Source: Lentinula raphanica | Taxonomy: Eukaryota; Basidiomycota; Agaricomycetes; Agaricales; Omphalotaceae | Reading direction: 5' to 3' | DNA: 64,000 nucleotides | Assembly: GCA_027919835.1 (NCBI GenBank) | Contig: JANVFP010000046.1 | Location: 1 to 64,000, forward strand | In this document: positions 52,815 through 64,000 of the stretch, piece after piece | How positions within the stretch are numbered: the stretch's first letter is position 1 | How the letters are laid out: each line of letters begins with the position of its first letter | Made by a program: the position numbers and the translations under genes | The notes under the pieces: generated by a model | What the model was told of the DNA's origin: nothing | Database searches by the model: none | What the model saw: only the letters and a program-made list of their open reading frames with translations

Positions 52815-54930
52815 TTACTCCCTCCTCCAGGCTAGTCTCCCCTACATGATCTGATGGACTGGGAGAGTCTGTGCCATAGCCTGTATCCTCAGAATATTCC
52901 TGATCGGTTGGTCCTTCCATATTTTCATCGTATTCCTGATTGTGTAAGCCAAAATCTTCTCTATATTCATTTCTTCCGAAGATTTCTGCTTCCAATGCAC
53001 AGTCGTCACAGTAGTATGTGTCTGCTTCTGTGAACTGATTTTCGCACTGGGAACAGAACTCGTCAGACATGCCTTCACCCTGGTCAGTAGCAGTGTCATC
53101 ATCTTCATCTTGCCCAGGACCCATTTCCTCTACTTCTCCAATATTTGCAGAAGTGGGTTCCACTTCATCATCATCTGTGTCAGAGTCTTCCTGCAAGTCT
53201 ACTGTTGTAGAAAGCATGTCATCAATGAATCTGTTTGGACTTGTAGAGCTGTTCCATTGATAACCTTGAGCGTAAGGAGAGGAAGAACGGGAGCCTGCAG
53301 ACTGATAATGTGAGTCCACAGATGATGACACAGATAAGGCAAATGATGGGGGTGGTTCAGGAGGTAGTGGGGGTCCAGGGACCATGTTACGAGGAGCTGA
53401 ATCCATGGGAAAAGATGAGTTCCCAAAGTTATAGTCCTGATGTCCCCAGAAATGTGTTCGGAGACCATTACCATTGCTAAAAACCAGACCTTGCATTGGA
53501 ACATTGGCATAACGGTAATCACTCTTTTCCAAGTGAGGTACCAGCTTGTTATTTCCAGTGGTCAAGTCCTGTGTTCCTTTCTGATCCCATTCCCTATAAC
53601 TTTGCTGACCCAGTTCATCAACTTTTCAGATGAGACCAGGGTCATGAATTGGCTCCCTAGTTATTGATGGTATTGTACGCTGAACTGTTGGAGTGCCAGC
53701 CAGTGACTGCATAACACTGACAGGAGGCTTGGGAATATTTAGATCCTGTTCATTCTCCCGAGCAGATGTAACGGTCTGGCTAGCCAACCTTGTTGGAATA
53801 TTAGTTTCTACCTGCAGAGGATTATGTGATGTTTCCAAGTTTTGCCTAGGAGAAACAGTGATGGCAGGTTGTGGTCGAATGGGAATATGATGGTTGGGAT
53901 ATAGAATATTTATCTGCTGGACAACCTTATCAAACTCCAATTTGACATGGTCCTGTTGTAAGGCTCTCTGAAGAGGCAAAGGCCTATCAGTATCAAGCTG
54001 AATCACTAGTCTGATCCAATCTTCTGGTAAGCGCTCCGGATGATCCTGTAACCTAATCATCAAAGCCAGTTGACGACACCGGAAAGCTAACAAATCCATA
54101 GTTACTTCTTCCATAGCATCAACAGTGGATTGTATTTGTTTGACTAGTACAGGGGCTTCAGAAGATTTCGGAGCAGGTACTGACTGCTTTCCTATGTTCC
54201 CAGGAGCGCGACCAGCCCAGGACTGTGCCTGTTTGTTTGGCAAACTAATATGGGGCCATGAGTGTGACTGTGGAGGTAATGGAGTAGCACCTTGCTTCAA
54301 TGGTTGCATAGCTCGGGGAACAGCAGGTCGAGAGTCATGAAGTGATGTCATCAAGGGGTATGACAATAGCTGTGCAGGAGATAACGATGTTTGTGAGGGC
54401 TTCTTAATATTCGAAGAATACTCCTGTCCCATATATGCATCACCAAATTTCTTGAATTGTGACATTGGAGCATGCTGGGGGGAAGGGACAGACATTTGTC
54501 TCAACTCGAGGTTATCGCCGTGTGATGGTACTGCCACAGACTTTGTAGGATGGTTATATGGTGTAGGAAGATACGAAGGGGGTGGCTGCCATTGCCAACC
54601 TGAACGGTCCACTGGGGGTAAATTGGGTGGAGAAGCCTGATGGGGATAAGTAATATAAGTGTTGGGTTGCATAGACATCATGGGATATGAAGATTGAGAC
54701 CTATGTTGTCTGCCCAACACCTGTTCGGGGTTCCAGGATGATCTAGCATATCCCGGAAGGCATCTGTCACTAATCGTAACAGGAGGTCGAGTCTCGTCTC
54801 CGAACTGGAAGGTTGTCATTGGTTCAACTACCAGGGGAAGACGACGACTTGTATTGAAGTTTGAGACACCTTGTGTCATGATGGAATATATCAAGATGAA
54901 TTCTCCGTCCAAGGAGTGGTATGAGCACAA
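52807..54930 (-). CDS. Unrecognised low-complexity protein with C-terminal zinc ribbon
   Basis: Two long minus-strand frames, 54930-53626 (434 codons) and 53565-52807 (252 codons), probably form one gene. The likely start is a Met at about 54880. The first is Pro/Gln/Ser-rich with one helical segment (VDAMEEVTMDLLAFRCRQLA). The second is Ser-rich, then very acidic, with a CSQC...CDDC zinc ribbon (CSQCENQFTEADTYYCDDC) near residue 170. The ends do not join with a clear intron (about 53630-53560), so a frameshift is possible. It may be a transcriptional regulator or a transposon-carried gene; neither is proven. It lies between the two 52-bp direct repeats. Confidence 0.5.
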
Positions 54931-55169
54931 CTAGGGCAGGAGATCAAGGATGATCAATAACGGATCCTTCGTCCAGAGGGCAGTATGAACTTCCCTGGGG
55001 GCAGCAACAGATCGGTTATTATGTTAGGGTGCTCGTTGCTCTAACCCTCGACGGCACTACAGACGGAGGCTACGAGCGATTCGTCCCAACGAACATCGTA
55101 GACAGCTGCTAAGCAGGGATGTTCTACACCGAACGTCTGGACTGAGAAGGATTGCCGATACTTTGTAGT

Positions 55170-55484
55170 TGTTACACTTGTTGATACACCAGACTAGAGA
55201 GAGGAGAAAGAGCCCAATACCATTGAGAAACCTATGAGAATAACCGATCTGGGGATCGGGTACAGGGATTACATAGAGTTTATATAGGTATTTTGTAGGT
55301 AAGTATATAAAAGGAAGTTGTATTTAAAAGAATGTCGGCTTGAGGACGTGTCACCACAATAGTAATTGTGATGACACATCCCAGTGCCGGGACGTGTAAA
55401 CGCGTCGTCGCTATGTGCCGACGATGCGAATCAACTTGAAATGACTCGGATCGACGTAGGTACGCGTCGATCCGGCCGTTTACA
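55170..55484 (+). mobile_element. Probable solo LTR (most complete copy)
   Basis: About 315 bp, TGTTAC...TTTACA (TG...CA ends). It has a central 'agtttatataggtattttgt', then 'aatgtcggcttgaggacgtg', 'caatagtaattgtgatgaca' and 'cgtcgtcgctatgtgccgac'. Parts of it match 15280-15533 and 15541-15790. No reverse transcriptase or integrase is seen nearby, as expected for a solo LTR. Confidence 0.5.
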
Positions 55485-55539
55485 AGTATCAGAACACAAT
55501 GAGATGATTAATAAAATATATCATGGGACACCAGACGAG

Positions 55540-56229
55540 GAGTCGCCATGACTCGTCTTGACTCGTCTGGGATCAGCCATTGACAAATGTACAAACCAGG
55601 TAGGGGTGCCGGAACGTGTTTACGAGGCTGGGATGACGGAAACATAGTGGACAAGGTCGACGTTACGCGTATAGGGTCCGAACGATGGTATGAAGGCCAG
55701 ATGAGGTGAGCGGGGTGAGTAAGAAGTTTCGGCGAAAGGAAGTAAGTGTAAGCGAGTTGGCGTTGACGAATCCAAGAAGAGGAGCGGCCAAACGGAGCCA
55801 AACGATACGTACGCGAGTTTGGGATGACGAAAGTAGGGTGTGGTGAGAGTAAGACGGCACAAGTCGAGGTGCCGGGGATGTATCGTCATCAAGGATGACC
55901 AAACAGCAGATTACCGACCCGAGGATGATGAAAACGAAATGAGGGAAGGCTAAGTGGAAGAACGGAAGGGCGAAAACGACATTGACACGTCGGAACCGAT
56001 ATGAATACAAAAAGGCAGTTTGCGGGGATGTATATCGTCATCGAGGACGACTAAACGAGTTGAGGATGCCGGCTTTGACGAGAAGACGACGAGGAAGAGA
56101 TAAACGGAGAAAAGGGAGGCCGACGACGACGTTGACACGTCGGAACCGAGGGATTGCGTATAGCGCCGGGTCTTGTTGGGATGTGGAGATCCGGGAGGCG
56201 CGTGGAAGAGCCGAAGGTCGTCAGCTCGA
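55540..56229 (+). repeat. Repeat-rich block with about 153-bp direct units
   Basis: 'ggggatgtat(at)cgtcatc(a/g)agga' occurs near 55875 and 56022, and 'ttgacacgtcggaaccga' near 55982 and 56131. Minus-strand frames across it are not accepted as genes. Confidence 0.45.
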
Positions 56230-56575
56230 GTCAGCGGGGATTCTGGTCTGATGGCGAGTCCTCGTTAGCGTCGAAGTAATCCGTTCATAGAACGGATTAC
56301 GCACCAATAGAGATTTTGGCTGGCAGACCGTGTCCTCGCGGTCTCCAGCCCTCTAATGTCGTTCCTCGTCGTCTATGTTATTCCTCCATCGCTTCCTATG
56401 GTCGTTGAGGTCGTTTCCGCGGTCCTAAGGTGTTGAGGTGAGGTGGTAGTGTCGAAGAGATGGGGGAGATGAGAGGAGCGAGTCGTGGGAAGAAGCAAAA
56501 CACGGCGCTTCCACGTTTGGATGCCGAGACGCCGAATAAGCGCCACCTCGGCGTAGATTCGGCCATCGATAGAAA
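56230..56575 (-). repeat. Dispersed element, copy 2 (inverted relative to 19650-20060)
   Basis: 'ggcgcttccacgtttggatg' with 'cgccgaataagcgccacctc', and 'gttagcgtcgaagtaatccg', match the other copy in reverse. It contains the small palindrome 'gtaatccgttcatagaacgg' plus 'attac' at about 56277-56300. Confidence 0.45.
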
Positions 56576-56666
56576 AGGATAGCAGAAGTTGTTTAAGCCC
56601 GAATAAATGATGGAAAAATATGGAAAAATAGTAGGAAAATCAGGAAAAATCAGGGGTTGTGCTGGG

Positions 56667-56718
56667 AATATTCTAGAAAATTGTGGGGGTGGCAGAGATC
56701 ATGTTATGCTTCATAACA
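56667..56718 (+). repeat. 52-bp direct repeat, right copy
   Basis: Identical to 52763-52814. Confidence 0.8.
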
Positions 56719-59700
56719 GGCATGGTTGGTCCAACGACAAAAGAAATAACTGGATTTTAAGTACATTGATAATGATCTGTTCAGGGAAACTGAGATTTGC
56801 ATTGAAGAGGAGCTACACATATCAGCTGTCAATATAAGGCATAGCTAAGGAAATGATGGAGCCATTGAAGAGGCATGAAAGGAGAGGTTTGGGTTCAAGC
56901 AATGAGGAACGTCGATGGACGAGGTTGAGAGTTTAGAGATGTGAGAAGAAGTCATAAGATGACCGGCAGTTTACAGGCACTCAACCGGAACTCGAGTTTG
57001 ACACGACTCGAGTGGACTCAATCCGCGGCAACACTATTTTTCAGTCAGCGCCGCTTGAATTCACAGGGGCTGCCCACACTCAGGATTTGATACGGAGTGA
57101 GCGGGGGGCTTCTTTGCACTCATCAATGGATGGGTTTGGAGAACAACATGTACATTGCGGGCGAGGGACAGCTTGTATGGACATGGGAGTTGGGACAATG
57201 ATAGATATATGCAAGGCGACATTTTTAGTTACATGAGACATTCAGCAGAGGCAATATTTCGGAGGATGTTGACAATATGAGGGAAATCCATTTGGGAATT
57301 CTCAAAAATTTCATAGTGGGAGAAATACGGATCGGGGGAGGATGAGAATTTGAGCATCCTCTAGAATTACATTGTAGCTACCCCTCAAAAAAAACGGGGG
57401 AGGATTGGTGAAAAGGTTGGGAAGATGCTGAAGTTTTGAGATTGGGGTGGAAAAGGACCGGCCTTGGGGTCACGGCCGGTGGGCATGTAAGGCTTTTCTC
57501 ACGATCGCGTTTTTTTCGTTTACAACCACCAAACTGCAACCATCTGTTCATCCAAACGCTACTGGAACGCTATGACCCCATACGAAAGAATCAAGATACT
57601 GCGCCTCGTAAGGCATCTTTCGAAAATCACTCAAAATCATCGGCACTTCATGGCCAACATATCAAGAGCCCCTTCAATCCCTTCTGACAACTCTTGCTTT
57701 GCATGTAATCTTCATCGTTAACAACGACGACTCCCCTTGGCGCGTTATGCTCATACTGTCCCTAATTAAGTAGACGCATACGAGACTCGACGCTCGGTGT
57801 CTGCAGAGGAATCATGCCGCATGGATGAATGTCTGTGTTCTTTCTGCGAAAGGACTAATGTGCCCTACACCTGGTTGTTTCGAAAAGGTTGAAGGTGGTT
57901 GAAAGGGAGGACGAGGCTTGTGCAACTAGATGACATGTAAGTCTGACAATATTTATGGCCACGGACTTTTAATCATCAATAATAAAAGCCACCGCGTTGG
58001 TACTCCAGGTCAAAACTTTTGCGCGGCGTCTCCCAGATCGTTCTCATGTCAATCTCTGCCCTTCGCGTTGCTTTTCGGACACCCAATAGACCCATACAAG
58101 AAATTATTTCAGCCCCTACATTATTCAACCTGCCGCAACAGTTCTTAGCCTCATCCCTCATACTCGCAATCGAACATATACATCCCCTCCAAATCTAACT
58201 CTGCTGGTCTTCTGGGTCAAGCTGCCCATTCGCGTCGTCAATTTTGTGGAACGACGACTTCGATGCTCTTGACTAATACACAAAACTCCCAGTCCGTTCC
58301 AATCCAAATACATTCCAGAGGCCTACAGCAAAAATGTTAATGAGTCTCTATACCTTATAACGACCCCATTGATCCCTTCTGCTACTTTCACCACCACCTC
58401 CATAGTCGCTTCCAGGACCGACCAAGCAGCACACAAGGGACCTCGTGTTTGAGTGAACCTCGCTCGAGGGTTGATCAAGGCACCTGGCTGTTCATTACTC
58501 GATGTGGGCAACGATACGAACAGGGAGAATGTGTGTGGGCATAGAAAGGACGTTTGTAGGCATAGAATGGGACGAGGACAATCTTACGACGCCAGCACCT
58601 GCCCGAATTCTCGAAGGGATCCTCTCCAGCTCCAGTAGAAACGAGAGACGGAGAGGTGAACCTTGCTCCTTCTTTGGCGGCATCACTACGACAGATCGAA
58701 CGTGCGAGAAATGCTCACTCCTTTCCCACCACTGTCCTCCATTTTGACAATAATGCCACCATAGCTTCGCCTCCCTCGTACAGGGTCTATCCAAATTCTA
58801 AACGAGCCTCGCATCTCTTGCATCAGTGCCGTGATTTCGCATCTCCGGGCCTTTCCTGCTCTCGAGTCATATATGTCCCATTTTCCGAGAGGAATTACGA
58901 GTTGAGATCGAAGGCGTGGAATATCTGGTTCACGAGAGCTTGTTATTACTTTACAGGTACGTTTCCTCCATAGACATTGGTTCACAACTATTTCTAATAC
59001 ATTCTATCGTTACGTTTAGCTTCTGTTGTACTGCTGCCATCAACGTGTTGTAGGAAAGTGAAGGATGAGACCAATCATCTCGACACAGCGAACAGTCTAC
59101 TATGCCCAACTTTCGGCGGCGACACAATATGTCAGCTTGCGAGAGGTAGATGGACATTCGTTGAGCCGTTCAGCACTCAGAAGAGCGATCGTTCAGCCAA
59201 TTTCGACATCTTGCCCTGTGATAGAGACGAGAAAGAACGGCGAGCGACGGAAGATTTCTTCGGGATCATTACACGTGGGCGATACACCTGGTGTGTGTCT
59301 CATTCCTCCTTCGTCCCTTGTAGTGCTTATAACTGATACTATCAGAATTTCGGAACTCTCCCTTTTCTTCCTCTTGCGGCATGGCTGGCTACCCGTTCCA
59401 ACGAATTTCACAGAACATCGCCGCCGCGCATCGTGGCATTAACAAACAGCGATCTCAAACACCTGTGCTATCTTTTGTTGTCTCCGTTGGCAATCTGGGA
59501 CTACTACTACTTTAAATATGACGACTCTCAAAACGACCACTCTCAGGGAGTACTTTCAAACTGGTAGACCACCGAACCCGAATCTGCGTCTGACGTTCAT
59601 CGTTCCCTTATTGACATGGCGGCCTACAGCATGCTTTGTTGGCATTCAAGAAACCCTTCTCCAGCCGTCTTCGGATGTTACCTTGAAGCCGCAGAAGGGT

Positions 59701-62700
59701 TTATCTCTGGTATATCTCTCTGGTTTGCTAGGGTTTCATTTCTTGACTCGAAAGCCCGCAAGATGTCGGTTGGTATGACCGAACGACAGAATTCGAATAC
59801 ACCCCATATTGAACTCAAACTAATGTCTACCTTGTGACGAATCCGTGCGACACTGGACGAATGTATGTCTTGTTGTTTCTGCTCTTCTCGCGGTCCATTC
59901 CATCTACCTCGAACGTGTTTGCATCTAGGTCCGTTCTTACTCTCACTGCCAGTACTGCTGTGTCGTTTGCTGTATTCGAAACTAGAACGTTCATGGGAGC
60001 GACGAGAGCAGGAGCGACCTACAATCTATTCCCAGTACTTGAATGAGCTCATTGTTTCAGACTGGCACGTTATTCGTTATCCAGTTGCGCATTCCTCATT
60101 GTTCGTCCCGTTCGAAACAGTCATTGAAGTGGTTCTCTCCAAGCAAGATTCAAGGTAGAAGATTGATTCAAATCATGCTGTCACCATACCGTACCTGAAC
60201 GTGTATGTTCTGTACTAAACAGTGTGACTCTGTTGCCCCGAACATTGCAAGAAGATTGAGAAGCTTGATGCTGGGGGATATTGGTTGGATGTCAAGAGAC
60301 GGAACGAATGCTTATTGGGACGCCCCTCAAGTCAATCGTTAGTCTGACTCACGATTCAAAGCCAAGCTTCGCAAGTTCAAAATCCCGCCAGAGGGTGGTG
60401 AAGGCGCCACCAATCTCACAATGTCCTCGGACGACCCGAACCTGAGTGTAAGGACATATAAGGCATACTGAAAGAGGAGGAGGAAGTGTTATACGTAGAA
60501 GTACGGATCCCAAATCGTCTTCAATTGACTCATTCTCAATCGACGTTGTTGGTCCATGAATGCGCATGAGATCATGAACCGTTCGGGAAGAGAGCGCTGA
60601 ATCGTGGATCCTTAATCTCTGCAGACCGTCCCGGTGTGCCGTAGCCTTCTGCCATCGATGGCAAACCCGAGTATCCAGCCTGTCGTCTTGGTCCTTCCGC
60701 TTTGATGCAGAAAGAAGTGATAGGGTTTGAGTTCGGGTCGCATGAGACGGGAAGCTGGGTCATGGGTACCAAATCTGCTATCGTCCCATCGTGGCGCGTA
60801 TCTGCTTATCCGAAATTCCGTTGATGGACCGGAACGAAAGTTACAAGGTTGATACTGGATTCGGACAAGACAAACGATGCGCTTGTTGGAGATAAGATTA
60901 GCTACGAGAGTCTACAGGGGAAGGTCAAAGCTCGCACCTGTTCGATTGTCGAGTCATTGGAGGTTTAATCCAGATTCCACACGTTTTCGTTGAGTTTCAT
61001 GAGTCCATCTGGCATCCACTCTCTTTACAAGTTTCTCTAGCAATAGCACTCCAAGAGTCCAAATCGCGATAGGGATTGACATGCTCCGCGGACTAGAAAC
61101 TTATGGTGAGCGTAATAATCACGTTGCATGACCGGGTGGGCATAGAGTTTCTGTGACCCTTCACCTCTCTTCACCTCCGTCCCGAATTTTCAAGCATTTC
61201 TTGACATCCCGGAACATGAAATCATGAAATGCGGATAGAAGTACTTCAAAATATTAGGAACCTCGCGCCTCCTTTCGCCATTATCATGATTGCAATCTGC
61301 ACGCAGGTTAAATGAATGAAAAGGCTGCAAAAAATTGTCTGCACCTTCTAGCAGCTCCGTCGCTGCTCATTTTACTCCGAATGAGAAACTTGACGTGTAT
61401 TTGGGCACAGGGTTTGAGAAACTTCTACACCTTTGGTATTATGGCACCTCGTGTTTCCGCTCATGAAAAGCAAATGAATTTGGATGACGCGAGGTAAGGG
61501 CACCGGGAATTCAGCATTGACGAATAGATGGAGCATAGACCGTACAATGGACGGAAAGATGATCGATAATGGTTCCTGCATTCAACATAGAGTAATCCTA
61601 GCTTGTGTACTTTTGCGCCTTGAGTTTCGACACGAGCCAAAGTTGAGGTCTTGAGAGTCAATAAGACAGAGACCCGTATTATCTAATCTAATCAACTACA
61701 CTACACGTTGATGAAGTGCAGTGAACGCAGCAGCTAACCTTTCCTGAGCTCTCGTTTATCCTACGCTCATCCTAGGATCCTTTCATCTCGTACTTCTAGG
61801 CCTTTTTCTTTTCGTTACGCCGCGTTTTTGTAGCCGATGTGCTCCACAAAACTATTAGCTCGAGCTCACGGCTATTTTCTTACATTCACTTCGAACCCTT
61901 TGGCACATTGGTAAGTCGAAACTCGTTTTACCTACCATCTAGTAAATTCCTCCTCGACCTGGCACCACAAAATAGAAACATACCTCGTGCAATGTCCCCT
62001 CCCCCCTGCCCGGAAGTACCTCTGCGGTCTAAAGCATCGTGTTGCGCCTCTTTAAATTGAGCAGGTAATCGTGTTGACTGCCAATCCCGCCGTAACGATG
62101 CACGGAACTTCAGCTCACCTAGTAATAACAATTTGCTTGTATGTCAGCATACGCCGGACTACGAGGCTCAAAGCTAGGATCAATCTCCGGCACATTCATG
62201 TCCCTTGCACTGAGCTTCTATCTTTTTTGAGTTAGAGGCGTAACGTACGCCCTTCATGTTTCGATGATTAAACGAGAACAGCATCGTCCAAGACGCATGC
62301 GCACAATCTCTTGATTGAATTTCAGAAGAAAACATCCCCACGAATAGCGCTAAGGTTTGGTGTTCATTTTTAGGACATCATCTTGTTTGACGTGCTGTTC
62401 AAGATTCCAGACTCGGACGCGTAAGTATAGAGAGCAGAAGCATACTTCCTACATTGTTTCTCCTCTTTGACTTAGTTTTCCCAAGGCTAGCAATCCCACG
62501 AAACAGCATGCAAGTTCTTATGATGGTATGTGCTGTGGCAATGATGTCCACCCATGTTCGCGCGTTGTAGGCGTGAGTATCTTCCAGTGCTTCTCTATGA
62601 GTCGTCTCTGAACTGCTCGATTTGTGCTTGGGCAGATCAAGGACGCGCATGGTAAAACCTCTGTCATAGGTATCGTATCCCCCTCTCTATTCACCTTCAC

Positions 62701-63999
62701 TCTCATTGTTCCCTGATTTGAACCGTCCCATTGTCCTCCCAAATATGGATATTCCGATGGGTAGCTGAAAACCCCCTTTATCTACCCATCTATTAGTTCC
62801 GACAAAACATCCTGTCCAAATCGCAGAAGTTGGAGCGAAGTCAGATGTAGACTCAATGGCATGCCCGTTTTCCCTACACCCACCCGATATTCCTTTTCCA
62901 GCATACACGCTCTTGTGCGCCTAATTAGCAATCCCCGTCCTTGTCAGGAGTAGTAGTGGGTTATACGTAGTTCTCAATCAATTCTGCCTGTCAACGAATG
63001 ATGCACTGATCAGGGGGAGAGTGAGAGGAACAAAGGACCTGACGTCTGCTCACCCACGGAAATGTTCCAGGAAACCTACTACATATGTAGATGGAACTAA
63101 GAAAATCTAACATTGAGCCATGGAATATCGGATTTGATCGATAGCCTAACGTCTGTTCAGAACGAATATCGCTAGACTTTTCACATGTTCTCAGAATACT
63201 GGGCGGAAATGAAAGGGTACGTATGCTCCTAATGTTTAGCAACATTGCTCAAACCTGTGCTGGCGGTACGGGGACTACAAGAGAAAATCGATGGAAATTT
63301 GCCCTCCAAAAGTCGAAATAACCCATAACCCATAGCGCCTTTTGGACTTTACCTTGCCTTGCGTTCGGGAATAGCGACGAAATAAACGAAAGCTGACATC
63401 ACGCGCCGGGTAAGATAATATCTATGCTCCGGTCTTACCGAGGACTAGCGAGGTGATGTTGAAGACCACGGACCATAGAATGATCCTGACATAGAGTAAG
63501 ACGATGTTGATGAAGACCTGCTCATAACGACTGAACGTTTCAGTTGAGGTGAAGAAGGCGCCTATGAGCGTCTATGCCCTCCGTAGTCAGGACACCGAAA
63601 CAGAGAGTACGATCGAGTATGAAGAAGGATTCACAGCCACGTATAGACAGATCAAAGGATCGTCGATAGAGCTGCTATGTGCGAGTATACTGGGGCAATG
63701 TGTCGAGAATTCCGAAAAAGGAACCTTCAAACGAAATTCATTTTTCCTACACATGCCCCGGTATTGCTCCGAACAGTTCCTCCTCTTCCCCCTTTGCTGG
63801 CATCCGTTGCCACTCGTCAAGGCTAATCGTTGGTCGCGAAAGTATAGCCTGCAGCAGCTTGCAGTACCATAGATTGAGGGTGGTATCGGCGGACGATTGG
63901 ACACTAGAGTCGACAGAGAAATGCGTCTTCCAGAACAGCTGGAAGAAATTACGTGAGATTGGGAATAAATGGAGAGATAAACTTTTCGGCCCATTTACC
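56719..63999. other. About 7.3 kb without a supported gene
   Basis: Both strands were read. Many frames of 60-135 codons exist, often overlapping on opposite strands, but none shows a recognised domain or a convincing exon chain. Suggestive fragments are a plus-strand stretch at about 59345-59560 and a minus-strand one at 60572-60772 (SDPNSNP-like, GPRRQAGYSGLPSM), which could be relics of old genes. Base composition is more balanced than at 26-32 kb. It is likely decayed coding or intergenic DNA. Confidence 0.35.
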
Positions 64000-64000
64000 G

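Noticed and set aside
52763..56718. Complete LTR retrotransposon with 52-bp LTRs
   Set aside because: The repeats are too short for LTRs, and no reverse transcriptase, protease or integrase lies between them.
56719..63999. Many 60-135 codon frames on both strands
   Set aside because: They overlap each other on opposite strands, lack domains and cannot be joined into exon chains.

Overview
This is eukaryotic DNA, most likely from a basidiomycete (mushroom-forming) fungus. The evidence is short introns of about 48-67 bp with GT(A/G)AGT-type donors and CTNAC-like branch points, a fungal TEA/ATTS regulator, a T5orf172 (GIY-YIG-like) protein, and relics of a P450 reductase and a RhoGAP. A gene resembling the fungal TET/JBP dioxygenases, next to a possible DNA-hypermodification enzyme, points the same way. 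The window is accessory in character. It is rich in repeats, palindromes, transposon relics and broken gene copies, and has few ordinary housekeeping genes.

Layout. 1-12 kb: two tandem paralogues (1451-3108 and 9980-11639) with a BAH-like region, a Cys/His cluster and an acidic linker, sharing promoter and 3' flank. Between them lie an intron-containing tRNA, arrays of a repeat built on two palindromic cores, and a TEA/ATTS transcription factor gene whose reading frame looks broken. 12-21.4 kb: minisatellites, a near-perfect inverted repeat of about 1.1 kb, LTR fragments, a decayed pogo/Tigger-like transposon with intact ends, a T5orf172 gene and a TAGGG pentanucleotide array. 21.4-25.9 kb: module 1, with the 3' remnant of a TET/JBP-like gene (cut where the array ends), an intact 678-aa gene B and a convergent four-exon gene C. 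26-32.3 kb: a third, diverged BAH-like gene, an unrecognised 226-aa gene, a GTCGAC minisatellite and a small two-exon gene. 32.8-42.4 kb: decayed copies of an NADPH-P450 reductase and a CRAL-TRIO/RhoGAP gene, plus unrecognised fragments and a 40-44 bp perfect palindrome present twice. 42.8-49.2 kb: module 2, with the full TET/JBP-like gene, gene B and convergent gene C in the same order as module 1. 49.2-64 kb: satellites, one unrecognised zinc-ribbon gene, an LTR relic and about 7 kb with no gene I can support.

Main hypothesis. The two modules are diverged copies of one three-gene system: a 2-oxoglutarate/Fe(II) base oxygenase (TET/JBP-like), a protein with motifs resembling the HMUDK-helical/ADDT (alpha-glutamyl/putrescinyl-thymine pyrophosphorylase) families, and a third, undescribed helical protein C. 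Genes B and C are convergent with almost touching stop codons (9 bp apart in module 1, 41 bp in module 2). The same 15-bp palindrome lies just upstream of C in both. A plausible but untested reading is two-step DNA base modification, oxidation followed by conjugation or processing, with C as an accessory factor. The nearby BAH-like proteins could be chromatin readers. Family assignments come from motifs read by eye; no database search was possible.
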